Origin: Macrosoma leucophasiata
Lineage: Eukaryota; Arthropoda; Insecta; Lepidoptera; Hedylidae
Direction: 5' to 3'
DNA: 64,000 bases
Assembly: GCA_036365455.1 (NCBI GenBank)
Contig: JAWQUS010000017.1
Span: forward strand, 7,502,001-7,566,000
Shown: positions 44,896 through 56,084 of the stretch, piece by piece
Layout: the number at the start of each line of letters is the position of its first letter
Numbering within the stretch: the first letter of the stretch is position 1
Position numbers and translations under genes: made by a program
The notes under the pieces: model-generated
Databases searched by the model: none
What the model was told of the DNA's origin: nothing
Seen by the model: only the letters and a program-made list of their open reading frames with translations

Positions 44896-45172
44896 ACTGG
44901 TGGTAAAGTTCCAGTGTCAGGACTCGAGGGCGTGAACACCTCCGCATTACCTAATGTATCTCCCGCCAACTGGTAGTGTTCGACATGATCGTGTTCCGGC
45001 AGATGATCATGTATGGTCCCGTTATAAATATCACAGAGCCATAACAACTTAATTCTCAGAGGTGGTAACGCATCTGCATGTTTACTTCTGGTTTGTGTGT
45101 AGATGTCTATAGGCTACAGTCATCTAACATCCATGTGAACTGCATACTTGTTTGCCGCCTTTATCACATAAG
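44896..45172 (+). mobile_element. Family A, diverged subfamily
   Basis: ACTGGTGGTAAAGTTCCAGT start, CTATAGGCTACAGTCATCTA, and CGCCTTTATCACATAAGA end. It carries the same variant positions as the 8.9-kb copy. A reversed scrap of the CACTACCATTTGGCGGCAGA region follows to about 45225. Confidence 0.82.
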
Positions 45173-45249
45173 ACAGGATAGTGCTGGACACTACCATTTG
45201 GCGGCAGACAGATAAGATAAGAATATAATTTACGAGGAACCTTGGCCAT

Positions 45250-45540
45250 ACTTTTATGTTTTTTTTTATGTCTGAAGGTTAACAGACAAGCAAAGGCGCC
45301 ACCTGATGGAAAGGTGGTCACCGTCGCCTATGAACATTTGCAACACCAGGGGAGTTGCCAATGCGCTGCCAGCCCTGAAGGACTCTTTTGACGCCATTTT
45401 TGAAGAACCTCATATTGTAGCACCTAGGGAACACCGCAGAGGGAAGTTCGTTCCACAATTTACGCGTTCTGGGCAAGAACGAGCGTGAAAACCACACCGT
45501 TGAGCACTGCCAGGTGTCCAGTCGGTGAGGGTGGAACTTT
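45250..45540 (-). mobile_element. CR1/Zenon-like LINE 3' end, second family
   Basis: A T-tract, then TATGTCTGAAGGTTAACAGA, GCGCCACCTGATGGAAAGGT, TGCCAATGCGCTGCCAGCCC. The CACCTGATGG and GCCAATGCGC blocks resemble lepidopteran LINE tails, from memory. It is unlike family A in detail but parallel in layout. The plus frame at 45306-45488 is incidental. Confidence 0.6.
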
Positions 45541-45744
45541 TCTCTTCGGCGGGTAGTACGGTGTAGGAAAAGAGAAAAAGGTTACAAATATGGATAAAAT
45601 ATTTTATCTCATGCCAAGCTCCCGCGGTGATTGATAGATTTGTTAAAAAAGTTTATGTTAATTATTTACTTTAACATTCTTATTCCATGTTGTTAATAAG
45701 CATTGAAATACCGGGAGTACCTACTAAAATAATTGCAAAATACT

Positions 45745-46800
45745 TGTACATGAGCGACTAAATTTCTTTCTCTTTCCCTGACCAGAAATCAATTTGAAAC
45801 ACAATAATGATTATTAAAGAATGTTCGCTCACCAATTCATTCTTTATATTTTTCCTCCTAGACACAGAGCCTAACGCAATTTTTAAAATATAAAACCTCT
45901 TGTGTTTTTTTCATAATTACTCTCCCTATAACATTTTTTGTGAAAAAAACGCTCGTTGTAGTCAAGCCGCCGAGGTTTTACTTCACACAAAAGAAATTGT
46001 TTCTTTGAAATGTCAGTGTGTCTAGTTAAGTGACGTGGCAGTATTCCGCGCAATATTCAACCTGTTGGATACCAAATGAGGTTATAAAGGTTGCACATCT
46101 TTAAATTTAGAACTATCAATTTCTTTCTTGAGTGAAAACGGTGTGATGAGTTAATTAACTACCAGTTTAAATTATCTTGGGCCATTACGGTGGAAAAATA
46201 AATGTATTTCGTTTCATGAGGCGTTAGAACATTTTAAATTTAGAAATGATTTTAAGTTGAATCTTTAAATAAAAGTGAAGAACACCAAAGAATAGTTATC
46301 AATGTTGGTACATGAGCAATAAAATTTATTTCAACTTCTTTGAGAAGAAATCAATTTCGAATATTTGTAATTATAATTGAACCCAATCAATTCAAAAAAA
46401 ATAATAGAAACTCTTTTAAATCAATGTGATTATTCTCCAACGTATAGGTAATCTGTGGTGTAACATTTTCATCGGATGTACCTATTGTGAAAAAAAACGA
46501 TCGTTGTAGTCAGTCCGCCGAGGTTTTACTTCACACAAAAGAAATTGATTCGTTGAAATGTCAGTGTGCCCCGTTAAGTGACGCGGCAGTATTTTTTCAT
46601 TAACCATTCCGCGCAATATCCAAGGTGTTGGATACCAAATGAGGTTATAAAGGTTGGACATCTTTAAATTTAGAACGATCAATTTCTTTCTTGAGCCAAT
46701 AAGGCCTGATGAGTTTATTAACTTCAAGTTTGAATTACCATGGGCAATTCGTTTATCTTTCTTTTTGCGGTAGAAAAATAAATTTGCCAAAATATGTCAT
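45745..46800 (+). repeat. Two-unit tandem duplication, ~525-560 bp each
   Basis: Units 45745-46300 and 46305-46800 share GTACATGAGC, GAAATCAATTT, ACG(C/A)TCGTTGTAGTCA, CCGCCGAGGTTTTACTTCAC, CAAATGAGGTTATAAAGGTT and TAGAAC(T/G)ATCAATTTCTTTC. They are diverged by substitutions and short indels, so the duplication is not recent. No coding frame is conserved between units, and neither flank is a known TE end. Confidence 0.8.
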
Positions 46801-46854
46801 TTCTTGAGATCAATTTTGGAATGTAACACAATTAAGAAAGTAATTATAAGTAAA

Positions 46855-47169
46855 AACGTAACTTCACGCCTGTAATCCCCGAAGGGGTAGGCAGAGGTAA
46901 ATGCATGTATTCAACCATACATGCAATTCATGCAAACACCCACGATTCGCCGGTTACGTTTTGGCCCAAGTAACAGGTGGCGAGCCTGTTGACATCTCCT
47001 CACATTACCAAACTTCGAGGTACTGGGAAATTACCAGAAAATGGAAAATCCAATAGAACCAGAGATAAAGGACCATACACCATCATCTCGGATAACCTCC
47101 TACACGGGAATCGAACCCAGGACCTCAGCGTAGTAGTAGTGGCCTGCTACCACTAGGCTACCGAGGCAG
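46855..47169 (-). mobile_element. tRNA-derived SINE (family D), full-length
   Basis: Minus strand CTGCCTCGGTAGCCTAGTGG head to CCTTCGGGGATTACAGGCGT end. CAATTCATG is duplicated near the 3' part. Confidence 0.92.
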
Positions 47170-47221
47170 TTCATAAGTACTTGTACATTTAACAAGTTGC
47201 TAGACTGTCAACGCATTACAT

Positions 47222-47433
47222 TTTTTTTTATGTTACGGACGTGCCAAACAAGCTTGCAGTTCACATTGATGTTAAGTAATGACTGCAGCCTATAGACACC
47301 CACACAAAGACCGAAGTCAAAATGCAAATGCGTTACCACTCCTGAGGCCTAAGGTGTTATGCCTCTGTGCCGGAAATTACAGGGTACATTACCACCTGAC
47401 CGCGAGCTCCGTCACTGGAGCTCTTCCACCAGT
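47222..47433 (-). mobile_element. Family A, with large internal deletion
   Basis: ATGTTACGGACGTGCCAAAC at one end, GGAGCTCTTCCACCAG at the other. ACATTACCACCTGACC joins directly to GCGAGCTCCGTCAC, losing about 75 bases. Confidence 0.88.
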
Positions 47434-47751
47434 AATAAGATGAGACATTTGAAATGATTTTGATTACATTGAGATGTCTTCTTATTTTTATGCATTTACT
47501 TGCTTACCTACCACGAGAACTGTACATATAGTATGCTTTGTGTATAAATTTTTCACGTATACAAACGTAAAGAATAAAAACATACGATATATTATATTTA
47601 TTCTCAAAAAAAAATAGCAAAGATGTGTGAAAATTTATTAATTTTCTTATTTTATTTGTCTGCCATCTTTCCTGTGTGATAGACAACTGAAACTCATCGA
47701 TCACATTACTAAACAATTTTTATATTAGCCTTTATTCAATTATATTAATTA

Positions 47752-47936
47752 CTAGGTGTCCCGGCTAACTTCGTATCGTCCTAGAAAAAAAAAATGTCCA
47801 AAAATGTTATGAAAAATAGATGTTGGCCGATTCTCAGACCTACTCAATATGCTCACAAAATTTCATGAGAATCTGTCCAGCCGTTTCGGAGGAGTATGGC
47901 AACGAAAACTGCGACACGAGAATTTTATATACTAGA
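47752..47936 (-). mobile_element. Non-autonomous Helitron, ~185 bp
   Basis: The minus strand is A|TCTAGTATATAAAATTCTCG ... GCCGGGACACCTAG|T. It has a GAATCTGTCCAGCCGTTTCG-type middle. It defines the element that is interrupted at 51.1 kb. Confidence 0.82.
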
Positions 47937-48059
47937 TGTACATTCAAACCATTAAAATTTGTTTCAATATATATATAGTGGGTATTTCCTTTAAGAAAAT
48001 GCATGTAGGGACATTTTGTATTTCATGAACGAACAAAACAACCTTATTGATTTATCTAG

Positions 48060-48230
48060 CACCCGAGCCTCGAACTAATCTCCAAGCTTTTGGCGTAATC
48101 CTTCCGGGTACACCCCTGGACTAATTAGGGAGGAACCAGGTCAATATTGGTCGCTTTAAACAGCTACGGGAGAGGTCTGTAGGCTTATTCTGTAACACAA
48201 ATCTCACTTCACCCGAGTGAGGGAGGCTTG
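48060..48230 (+). repeat. Low-copy repeat, also at 49120-49260
   Basis: CTAATTAGGGAGGAACCAGG and TCAATATTGGTCGCTTT recur at 49150-49195 (CTAATTAGGGACTGAACGAG, TCAATATTGGTCGCTTTGAC). The class is unknown. Confidence 0.5.
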
Positions 48231-48235
48231 TTATT

Positions 48236-48784
48236 GCTATCTGGCAAACATACATAGTTCATATCGATTTTAAGTGAATACTTTATGCAATAAACATCTA
48301 AATGAAAGCCAAAGATTTTAATGAGGATATGCATTTTTTTTTTTAAGAAAGGACAGTGTCAAACAGTTTTGCAGCTCACGTTGATGTTAAGTGATGACTG
48401 CAGCCTATAGACATCTACACATACACCAGAGGTCAAAGTACAGATGCGTTGCCACCCCCGAAACCTAAGTTGTTACGTCGCTGTGGTAGTTAATACATAC
48501 ATTACCATCTTACCGGAACACAATATTGATGAACACTACCATTTGGCGGCAGATAGATTAGGTAATGCGGTAGTGCCTACGTCCGCAAGCTCCGTCACCA
48601 CAGATCTACCACCAGTTGGTTGGTGTTCTTAAAATGCTGGCAATTGTCGCCCTGCACATTGCAATCTGACTGAAACACCATGAACTGAACAGCGCTGAAC
48701 ACTATCATATTGCCAACCAGACGGTTAGGTGATGTGGTGATGCTTAGGCCCTCAAGCTTCACCACTAGAGTTCTACTATCAGTA
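48236..48784 (-). mobile_element. Three stacked family A copies
   Basis: 48236-48330 is a decayed 3' part. 48332-48615 is near full-length (GACAGTGTCAAACAGTTTTG to GATCTACCACCAGT). 48640-48784 is a decayed 5' half ending GAGTTCTACTATCAGTAA. All share one orientation, which suggests repeated insertion in the same tail region or tandem growth. Confidence 0.75.
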
Positions 48785-49339
48785 AAACTTAAAAATATAC
48801 ACAGAGCCAGATTTTATTCCCCTTCGTATTCCATTAGATACTATTACATTATCGCGTTCGTTTTCTTTAGACTGTGCTATTACGAAGGGCATTCTAACGA
48901 AGACTCGCGTAAAGTAGTCAATAATATCGACTTTGGCTCCAAATTATGCTTTGGATGTCTTGGTTTTTATTATGTGACGGAAGCCACATAGCTATTAATC
49001 ACCGTCTTAGGGAAGACTTCAAAATCCTTCCTCTGCGAGACTACATCTGTATTTTGGCGGCACACAGATTAAATATAAAGCCGCTAACTAACACAAATTA
49101 ACCTAATCTCGATCTAATGTACAAGATTTTAGTGTAACCCAGATATCTCAGCTCTAATTAGGGACTGAACGAGGTCAATATTGGTCGCTTTGACCGAATG
49201 TTGAAGAGCCTGTTCATTGTAAGCGTGTGGTTTTTCGGTAATAGGTATGTGCTGCAAAGCTTTAGTTGCGGGCGAATGCAATTTGAGATTTTGTATGTAA
49301 TTTTTACATCTCTCTCTCAAGATATGTAGTATTTGAACG

Positions 49340-49735
49340 TGATTTCACGCCTGTTATCCCCGAAGGGGTAGGCAGAAGTAAATGCATGAATTCATTCATA
49401 CGTGCAAACACCCACGATTCGCCGGTTATGTTTTGTCCCATGTAACAGTGGCGAGCCTATTGACATCTCCGGGCACATCACCAAACTTCGAGGTACTGGA
49501 AAACTTCCAGAAAATGGTTAGGTCCCAATAAAACCAGACATAAAGGATTTTTGCTCGCTCGCGCGCAGTTGGTCGTATTGAGTTAGTTAGAACCGGATTG
49601 CTTGCCGTGCGGCAGTCAAATTTAATTTCTACATATTGGCTCGCGCGGCAATGATTGTCAACTCTGATCGAACATTGGCTTGCGCGGCTGCCCCGCGTAG
49701 TTTATACGCAGCTTTAGGCTATTGAGGCAGTAAAA
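49340..49735 (-). mobile_element. Family D SINE with replaced or interrupted head
   Basis: The D body runs from GTGATTTCACGCCTGTTATC to CAGACATAAAGGATTTTTGC. The last ~12 bases of the D head (GGCTATTGAGGCAG) appear at 49718-49731. Between them, 49552-49715 holds GC-rich sequence with GCTCGCGCG and GGCTTGCGCGGC motifs in place of the tRNA A and B boxes. Confidence 0.8.
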
Positions 49736-49767
49736 GTTTTCTTTATTTAAATTATTATTCATACTCA

Positions 49768-49850
49768 TAATTTTTTTTTTTATAATATGATGATGGCAAA
49801 CAAGCATACAGTTCACGTTGATGGTATTTGATGACTGCATCCTCTATAAG
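49768..49850 (-). mobile_element. Family A, 3' fragment
   Basis: A T12 tract, ATGATGGCAAACAAGCATAC, GTTCACGTTGATGGTATTTG. Confidence 0.75.
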
Positions 49851-49984
49851 CTGCATCTGCATATACGTGTAAGGGAATAGATCTAACTTAGTTTTAATTA
49901 CACCCCCTCTCCTAACAATGTTGAAAGCTATGTAATATGCAAAGAATAGATATTTAGGATTCCGTAACCAAAGGGTAAAAAACC

Positions 49985-50511
49985 AGTCAAGTGCGTGTCG
50001 GGACACGCGCAGTGTAGGGTTCCGTAGTTACAGAGTAAGAGATGTAATGAAAAAAATAAATAAATATTTTCTATGGACTTGTTCGAAATTTTCGAGTAAA
50101 ATATATTTGGTCGACTATTACTCGCAAACTTGTAAAGCCAACTTAGGTGTGATAGTTTTCCTTTTAATTTCGTTATATGTAGCTACTATTGCCGTAACAT
50201 TTGAATTTCTAACAATAACCGTTTAGTCTGTAGGGGGGGGGGACACTTGAGTCTAACGAAAATTTGCACTTTAAAGCTTAATAAATCACGTACAGTTAAC
50301 TAAATTGAAAAATAATGTTCGAACACCCACAATGTTTTTAAAAGAGCTATTCAACGATACCCCACACTATATGGAAATCGAAAATAAAAAAATGTCCTCG
50401 CGTTACAAGTAGGGGGAGGTTACCCTAAATATATATTTTTTTATGTTTTTATTCTACCACTTTGTCGGCGTAATTAAGGTCTAGTACTTATAGTTTTTGC
50501 GCTAAACCGCG

Positions 50512-50546
<35 letters not shown>

Positions 50547-50600
50547 GAACATGGCGAAACTATAAGAGTTCCTTGTTTACTACGGAACCATAAAAACGGG
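49985..50600 (+). mobile_element. Family G element, uninterrupted copy
   Basis: ACCAGTCAAGTGCGTGTCGG, TGTAGGGTTCCGTAGTTAC start. (GACA)n microsatellite at about 50516-50546. TTACTACGGAACCATAAAAA end. It is colinear with 40.4-41.3 kb except for the nested insert there. No coding capacity. Confidence 0.85.
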
Positions 50601-51141
50601 TCCCTACATACAGCTAAACGGGCAACCAGCCGCAGCGGACCGGAGGAGAGTAGCCATAAACAGGCTTTCCCCTCTGTCAAAGTACGAGCACAAGTGGCCT
50701 GTGGTCGAGATGTTTAAATGTGTCCGTGAAATTGTTTATGTCCACCTTGTAAATGTTTTTGTTAAAGTCAAGGTGTGAGTTTCGTTGTAATAGACGATTT
50801 TTGTAGTGTGTGTGTGTGTCACACAAATTTCCCCCCGCAAAAAATGACCGACCGTTTTGCATCGGTAATAAAATTAAATGCTATGGCTTCTCCTCTCCGG
50901 TCGGCCGGTGGCCCGTGTTGCTCTATGCAGTCCCAAGACACCGCCGTCTGTTTGTCTGTCCATCTATCTGTCAGTCACCAGGCTATATACCGTGATAGTT
51001 AGAAAATCTAAATGTTTGCCATTTGTTCGGTTGTCTGACTGCGCTAGCTGAAGAATATTCGTCCACGAATGGGCCGGTGGTTTCATCACCTCCTGACATA
51101 AAAAACCACATAGCACTTAATAATAACTATACGAATACCCA
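50601..51141. other. Spacer with GC-balanced patch
   Basis: Around 50610-50950 base composition is balanced, with a (TG)n tract near 50800 and CTGTCTGTCC-like strings. No gene is supported. Confidence 0.4.
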
Positions 51142-51585
51142 CTAGCTGCCCTGACGAACTCCGTATCGCCTTAAAGGGATAAAACATTAAATTTCTAAAA
51201 AGTCGAAAAATAATATTTGGTGAGAATCATCCTTACCATTTAGGGATTTAAAAAACTAGAGGCCTTCCCCTGCTGCGCCGCTCCTATTAGACATAGCGTA
51301 ATGATTTGTATAGATTATAGCCTTCCTCGATAAATGGGCTATCTAAAATTGAAAGACCTTTTTAAATGGAACTTTTTAATGGTAGTTCCTGAGATTGGCG
51401 CGTTCAAACAAACAAACAAACTCTTCAGCTTGATAGTATTAGTATAGATAGACTAGAACCGATTCTCACACCTACCAAATACTACCTACCTATACACACA
51501 AAATTTCATAATGATCGGTGCAGCTGTTTCGGAGGATTACTCGTATTGTTACAAACACTGTTTCACGAGAATTTAATATATTAGA
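51142..51585 (-). mobile_element. Helitron interrupted by a second Helitron
   Basis: The outer element (51142-51255 and 51439-51585) matches the 47.75-kb Helitron. Its minus strand ends CGTCAGGGCAGCTAG|T and starts A|TCTAATATATTAAATTCTCG. It is split after ATTTAGGGATTTAAAAAA. Confidence 0.82.
51256..51438 (-). mobile_element. Inner Helitron, ~183 bp
   Basis: The minus strand reads A|TCTATACTAATACTATCAAG, then a (GTTT)n tract, TCCATTTAAAAAGGTCTTTC, and the GGCGCAGCAGGGGAAGGCCT and CTAG|T end. It inserted in the same orientation as its host element. Confidence 0.85.
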
Positions 51586-51957
51586 TTCTTCGTGTTTGAA
51601 AATTACACGGAAATTAAATAAATAATATTCTAATTAGAAATATAGAGGTGCAAGTCAAGCAGATGTCGAAAACAGGTTATCGAATGTACTAACGACAAGT
51701 ACTGTGGGGTGGCGCTTCAGCTTCCAACGAGTATCTCTGAACAAGTCGATGTTATTAAATAAATAAATAGTTGAAAATAAGGTAGAAAGTGTTTTCAATA
51801 CTTTACATCTTTGTGCTCTCCTTCGGTGTTTAATTATAGAGATCATTACAAAATTCATTAAAAAAACGTTCATTTTATATTTATAAAATTATAATGTTTT
51901 TTTCTTCATAATTGAGTAGAAACTACTCACAAATGGAACTAGAAAACATAGATTTAA

Positions 51958-52090
51958 TTGACCGGGACCGACGGTTTAGCGCGTCCTCCGAAGCACGGAA
52001 AAGCACATTTTAATTTGCCACTAGGTCCCATCACCCATCACACACCCGACCGCGCCCGTATCGTATAACCGAGTAGATCGGTTGCGATCT
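51958..52090 (-). mobile_element. LINE 3'-end repeat F, 5' fragment
   Basis: GACCGGGACCGACGGTTTAG, CACCCATCACACACCCGACC and GCCCGTATCGTATAACCGAG match the upstream part of the 39.3-kb copy. Confidence 0.75.
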
Positions 52091-52344
52091 ATACCAGCCG
52101 CGGGGCCATGTGCGCTTCAACGAACTTAAACCATTAAAATATCATTTAGTTATTTATTTATTTTTATTTATTAGGAAGACTATCGATTATATAAATTAGA
52201 GCGTGGATACAATACAAGAAACGGAAGAATCATTTATAAGTCTCCACTTGTAGAAAAAAAGTAGATAGCGAAAGACATTAGCAACATTTAAAAGACATTA
52301 TAAAGAACGGGTCTAGCTAACACATATATTATTAATTATTAAAA

Positions 52345-52560
52345 CTTTCCATGCTTCTTCTACATTCATCATTCCCTTCAAACATTAATGCCGATTCCTA
52401 AGACTCTTGACCCCACCCTCAGAAATCACTCGATTTATTAGGTCTAGATAGGTCAGTCTTCGTCTGCCTGGGCCTTTGCTACTATATACATTCGCATAAG
52501 CACAATACCGGGATCTGGCGTTCTACGCTTTCTGACTACCCCGTATTTTGCATGAAGATA
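52345..52560 (+). repeat. Interspersed repeat E, 3' part
   Basis: CTTCTTCTACATTCATCATT, CCCCACCCTCAGAAATCACT and GGTCAGTCTTCGTCTGCCTG follow the 36.8-kb order. The end carries AATACCGGGATCTGGCGTTC, apparently a reversed scrap of the start. Confidence 0.6.
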
Positions 52561-52867
52561 CTTAACACTTAATTAGTGTCAAAAAAATCGTTACATAAAT
52601 GTACCCATTGTTGCAGGAAATCATTTCGAAGTAGGTTTTTTTCTTTTTACATTTCAACTGTTGCTACTGAATTTCACTCATTTACTTTTTATTGCAACCA
52701 AGGGTCAGAGAATTGCGGTATAATTTCATCTGTTTTTGTAGGATTTCTATCAAAGAAGCAGCAATTTCTGCGTAATTGTACGTGCTGTAGGTTTTCCCCT
52801 CCAGTGTAGTTTGTTTCTGCATGAAATTTACCTGTCGACAAGAAAAAATGGAGATATAATTATTTTA

Positions 52868-52965
52868 TATTCATCATTCCAGACGAAAGACATCCACAGC
52901 TGGACAAAACCTTCCCCAAAGACGTTTACAAAAATGTTATGCGTCTTTTAGGGAGAATATGTAAT
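52868..52965 (-). mobile_element. RTE-like LINE 3' fragment
   Basis: AAGACATCCACAGCTGGACA and AAACCTTCCCCAAAGACG parallel the 35.36-kb ACGTCCACTGCTGAACAAAA and GCCTCCCCCAAAG. The rest of the element is gone. Confidence 0.6.
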
Positions 52966-53169
52966 CGCCATGGCAGGCGGATTGGTGAACGTGGCGGTAG
53001 TTTTATCGCGAGACGCTGATGCGTTCATCCCGCATTTTGTTTTTCCTACGGCTCTATTGGAATTATTCTACCAGCATTTTCCAATTGACTGACTAGTCTG
53101 ACCACACTAGCAAAAGAATTCTCCTCACTAATTGGATTTTGTGCAAATTTTTAAATAAATTACTGAACT

Positions 53170-53310
53170 AAACAGTGGGTTGGGCACTAACCCGTATCTC
53201 CACCAATCCGCATTGGAGCAGCCTGGTGGAGTAAGCTCCAGGCCTCCCCCCAAAAAGAGGAGAGACTCGTGCCCAGCAGTGGGACGTAAATTGGGTTGCC
53301 ATTATTTTAC
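53170..53310 (+). mobile_element. LINE 3'-end repeat F, 3' half
   Basis: CCGTATCTCCACCAATCCGC through CTCGTGCCCAGCAGTGGGAC and TTGGGTTGCCATTATT. Confidence 0.82.
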
Positions 53311-53344
53311 TAAACTAAAACTTATAATGCCTATAATGAAAGAT

Positions 53345-54965
53345 TCTGTAGGTACCGATAACTGTGATTACTAAAGTGATTGATGCGTTTTACTTGCTTA
53401 CGAAAAGGAGCATTTTCGTAAGCTTGAACTTGTATTGATAGCTACCGAAAATATTAATTGATGGTTGAATTTATGGAGGTTAGGCAAGTTTTTGGCCAAT
53501 TTATGGCACGTCATCAATGAGTCGGTTTTTAGTAGATTTTCGAGTTTTGGGATACTTTAATTTTAGGATAAGTATTTTTAATTTTGCACAAAATTCAATT
53601 TATTTTAAAAGAACTTTTGCTCATGATTTCGTCCGTGTGAAATCCATATCAAAAATGACGTACGTACAAGCTTATCAACCTTTCATGAGCTGTTTTTCGA
53701 AAATAAGTGGCCAATGTCCTTTACCAAACCAAAGTTTGGGATGGGAAAAGACATTTCAAATTTCATTAAAATCGGTTTTGCTATTTGCAGGTGAAAACAG
53801 AACAATATTACTTACTATGCAAAAATAGTTATATGTATAATATATATTGCATAGTTAGTAATATTATTAGTTCTTATTGATTAATATTATATAGTTTTTC
53901 TTCGTCGCATCAGCTTTATATAAACAAAATTTTTACAATGTACAATCGAGTTTCCAGAAAAAAACTATCTTTAAAAATGAACCTATAACGATACATTGGA
54001 GACGCACCTTAAATTTATATGTGTCTCCCTTGATTGAACCATCAAATTGTTTGCGGTACAAATTCGATTTACGATTACGAAGATACCTTCGTAAGCAAGT
54101 GTAACACATCAATCACTTTAGTAAACACGGTTATCGGCACTCGCAGCACCTTTGAAGCTTACCTATTGCATACTTTAACGGCAAATTTTAGATTTTATGC
54201 CTCATAATACTGGTGATATTTTAAGGCTGGAAAAATGTATTGATTTACTTTTCATATGGATATGGATCCAAATAATAATGATTTAAAGTTGAAATTATTA
54301 AGACAAAGGTTTCGTATGTGTTAATTGTAAACGCGCGGATTTTTATTCTTCATACATTTCATTGCACATACGATGTTTTTGCCGCGCGGGCTTCATCAGC
54401 ATTAAGCATTATCATAAAATTGTACCAAATATGAGTCCAGTAACAATTTGCGGTGAATAACTTACCTAAAAGTCGTGCCAAAAGCAAAAAAGGGGAGCAA
54501 GAGACCCTACATAATTTAATGGTCCTTTGAGCCGGATTTTAAACGGTAACCTATAAGCCTATTGTAATTCACCTAATATACTGTTTTACTTTGAAGTCTG
54601 TACTGGTTCAGTAATTTAAATTTAGAATAAAAATCTACACTAAATAAAACACATTTTATGTGATCCCGTAAGAGGTCCTGTGCGAAGAAACAGATAAAAT
54701 CCTACGGCAATAGAACATTGATGACGCACCTTAAATACGTGGCTCCCTAAATTGAACCCCCTATATGTTTGCGGTACCCAGAGATTCGATATACGCTTAC
54801 GAAGATGCCCTACGTAAGCAAGTGAACACATCAATCACTTTAGTAAACACGTTTATCGGCGCTCACAGCACCTTTGAAGCTTACCTGTTACATACTTTAA
54901 CGTCAAACGTTGTCACGCTTTTTTGGATTTCGTGCCTCATATTAAAGGATGATACTTAAAAACTG
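53345..54965. repeat. Low-copy segment repeated three times
   Basis: 53993-54235 and 54714-54965 are direct repeats (ACGCACCTTAAAT, TTTGCGGTAC, ACACATCAATCACTTTAGTA, CAGCACCTTTGAAGCTTACC). 53350-53425 is a reversed piece of the same (CTAAAGTGATTGATG, TTGCTTACGAA). In the third copy the frame 54765-54959 reads coding-like (AYEDALRKQVNTSITLVNTF, STFEAYLLHTLT), and copy one encodes nearly the same peptide after small indels. Whether the ancestor was a gene fragment or an unknown TE is open. Confidence 0.65.
53804..53865. repeat. Inverted repeat, 19-bp arms, one mismatch
   Basis: AATATTACTTACTATGCAA at 53804-53822 pairs with 53847-53865 across a 24-base AT-rich loop. Confidence 0.7.
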
Positions 54966-56084
54966 GTAATAATATATGAATTAATTTGAGGATTGTTAAA
55001 GCTTCCAAGATTATGAAATTGAAGATACCTTCAATCAAATTTATTCAACAAAAACAGAACAGGTTCCAAGATAACAAACCTTTTCAATATTCCAATGGAA
55101 CACCAAAAAAGATAACAAGTGACATATTATTGGCGCACACAATTACAAGATTCCGAGTTTACCGTTAGATTACCCGTTCCATCATTGTTGGAAATATAGA
55201 AACATTAAAAACCCAGATAGTAAATGAGGAAATAAAACAACGATAAAGAAAACAAATAATGAACAATTTACGCACTGTGATGGACTTTAACACCGGATTT
55301 ACTGCATATTTTTTTTTTATAGCTTTAGCAGACTGGTTGATTTATGAAACTTTATTGGGTGACAGAATTCGAGCGTAATAAGGATCTCCGTATAACGGCG
55401 TATTTTAATCTATCTAACATGGGGTAGATGCCTAACTTCAATAAGCCACGTACCATTTCGGTCCCGTTTAGTAGCATAATGTGGCTCTTTGGCGTGTTCA
55501 CATGAGCATACTGCCGTTGTATCGCCGCGTCAGAACTAAACTGACGTGGTGATGCAGCAAACCATTACCATGAGAAATCGAATTATCATTTTAGAGAAGG
55601 GTTATATCTTTGGGTGGTCTGCCTCGAAGGATAACCTACTACGTCTTTAGCACGAATAAGTTGTATAACATATTCAATATTGCCAAAAGTGTGCCAGCCT
55701 TTTAGACTTTCAATTAATATGATGATCCAGAAACAAAGGCATATTTTCATTTCAACAACAAAAAAGCCCTGACGATACCGTAAGTAATAATATGCGAACA
55801 CAAATTACGCGATACGAATTACCCGTTCCGTCATCGGTAGAAATCAAATTGTTGAAATGCAAAAACATAAACAGCTCAGATAACGAACGAGGAAATCAAA
55901 CAACGATAAAGAAAACAAATAATGAACAATTTATCGAATTTGATGGACTTTAACACCGGATTTGCTGCATATTGTTTATTTTTGTAGCGTCAGCAGTCTG
56001 CTTGATGTATCAAACTTTATTGGGGTGATGGAATTCGATCATGATGCCCGAAGGATTACAATATTTGCCAAAGTCAAGAATCTG

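Noticed and set aside
48710..48991. 93-codon frame starting near 48710
   Set aside because: Begins inside a family A relic. An acceptor-like CGTTTTCTTTAGACTGT within it recurs near 56770, so it is probably repeat-derived.
50516..50546. (GACA)n as a stand-alone microsatellite locus
   Set aside because: It is an internal part of family G, present in each copy.
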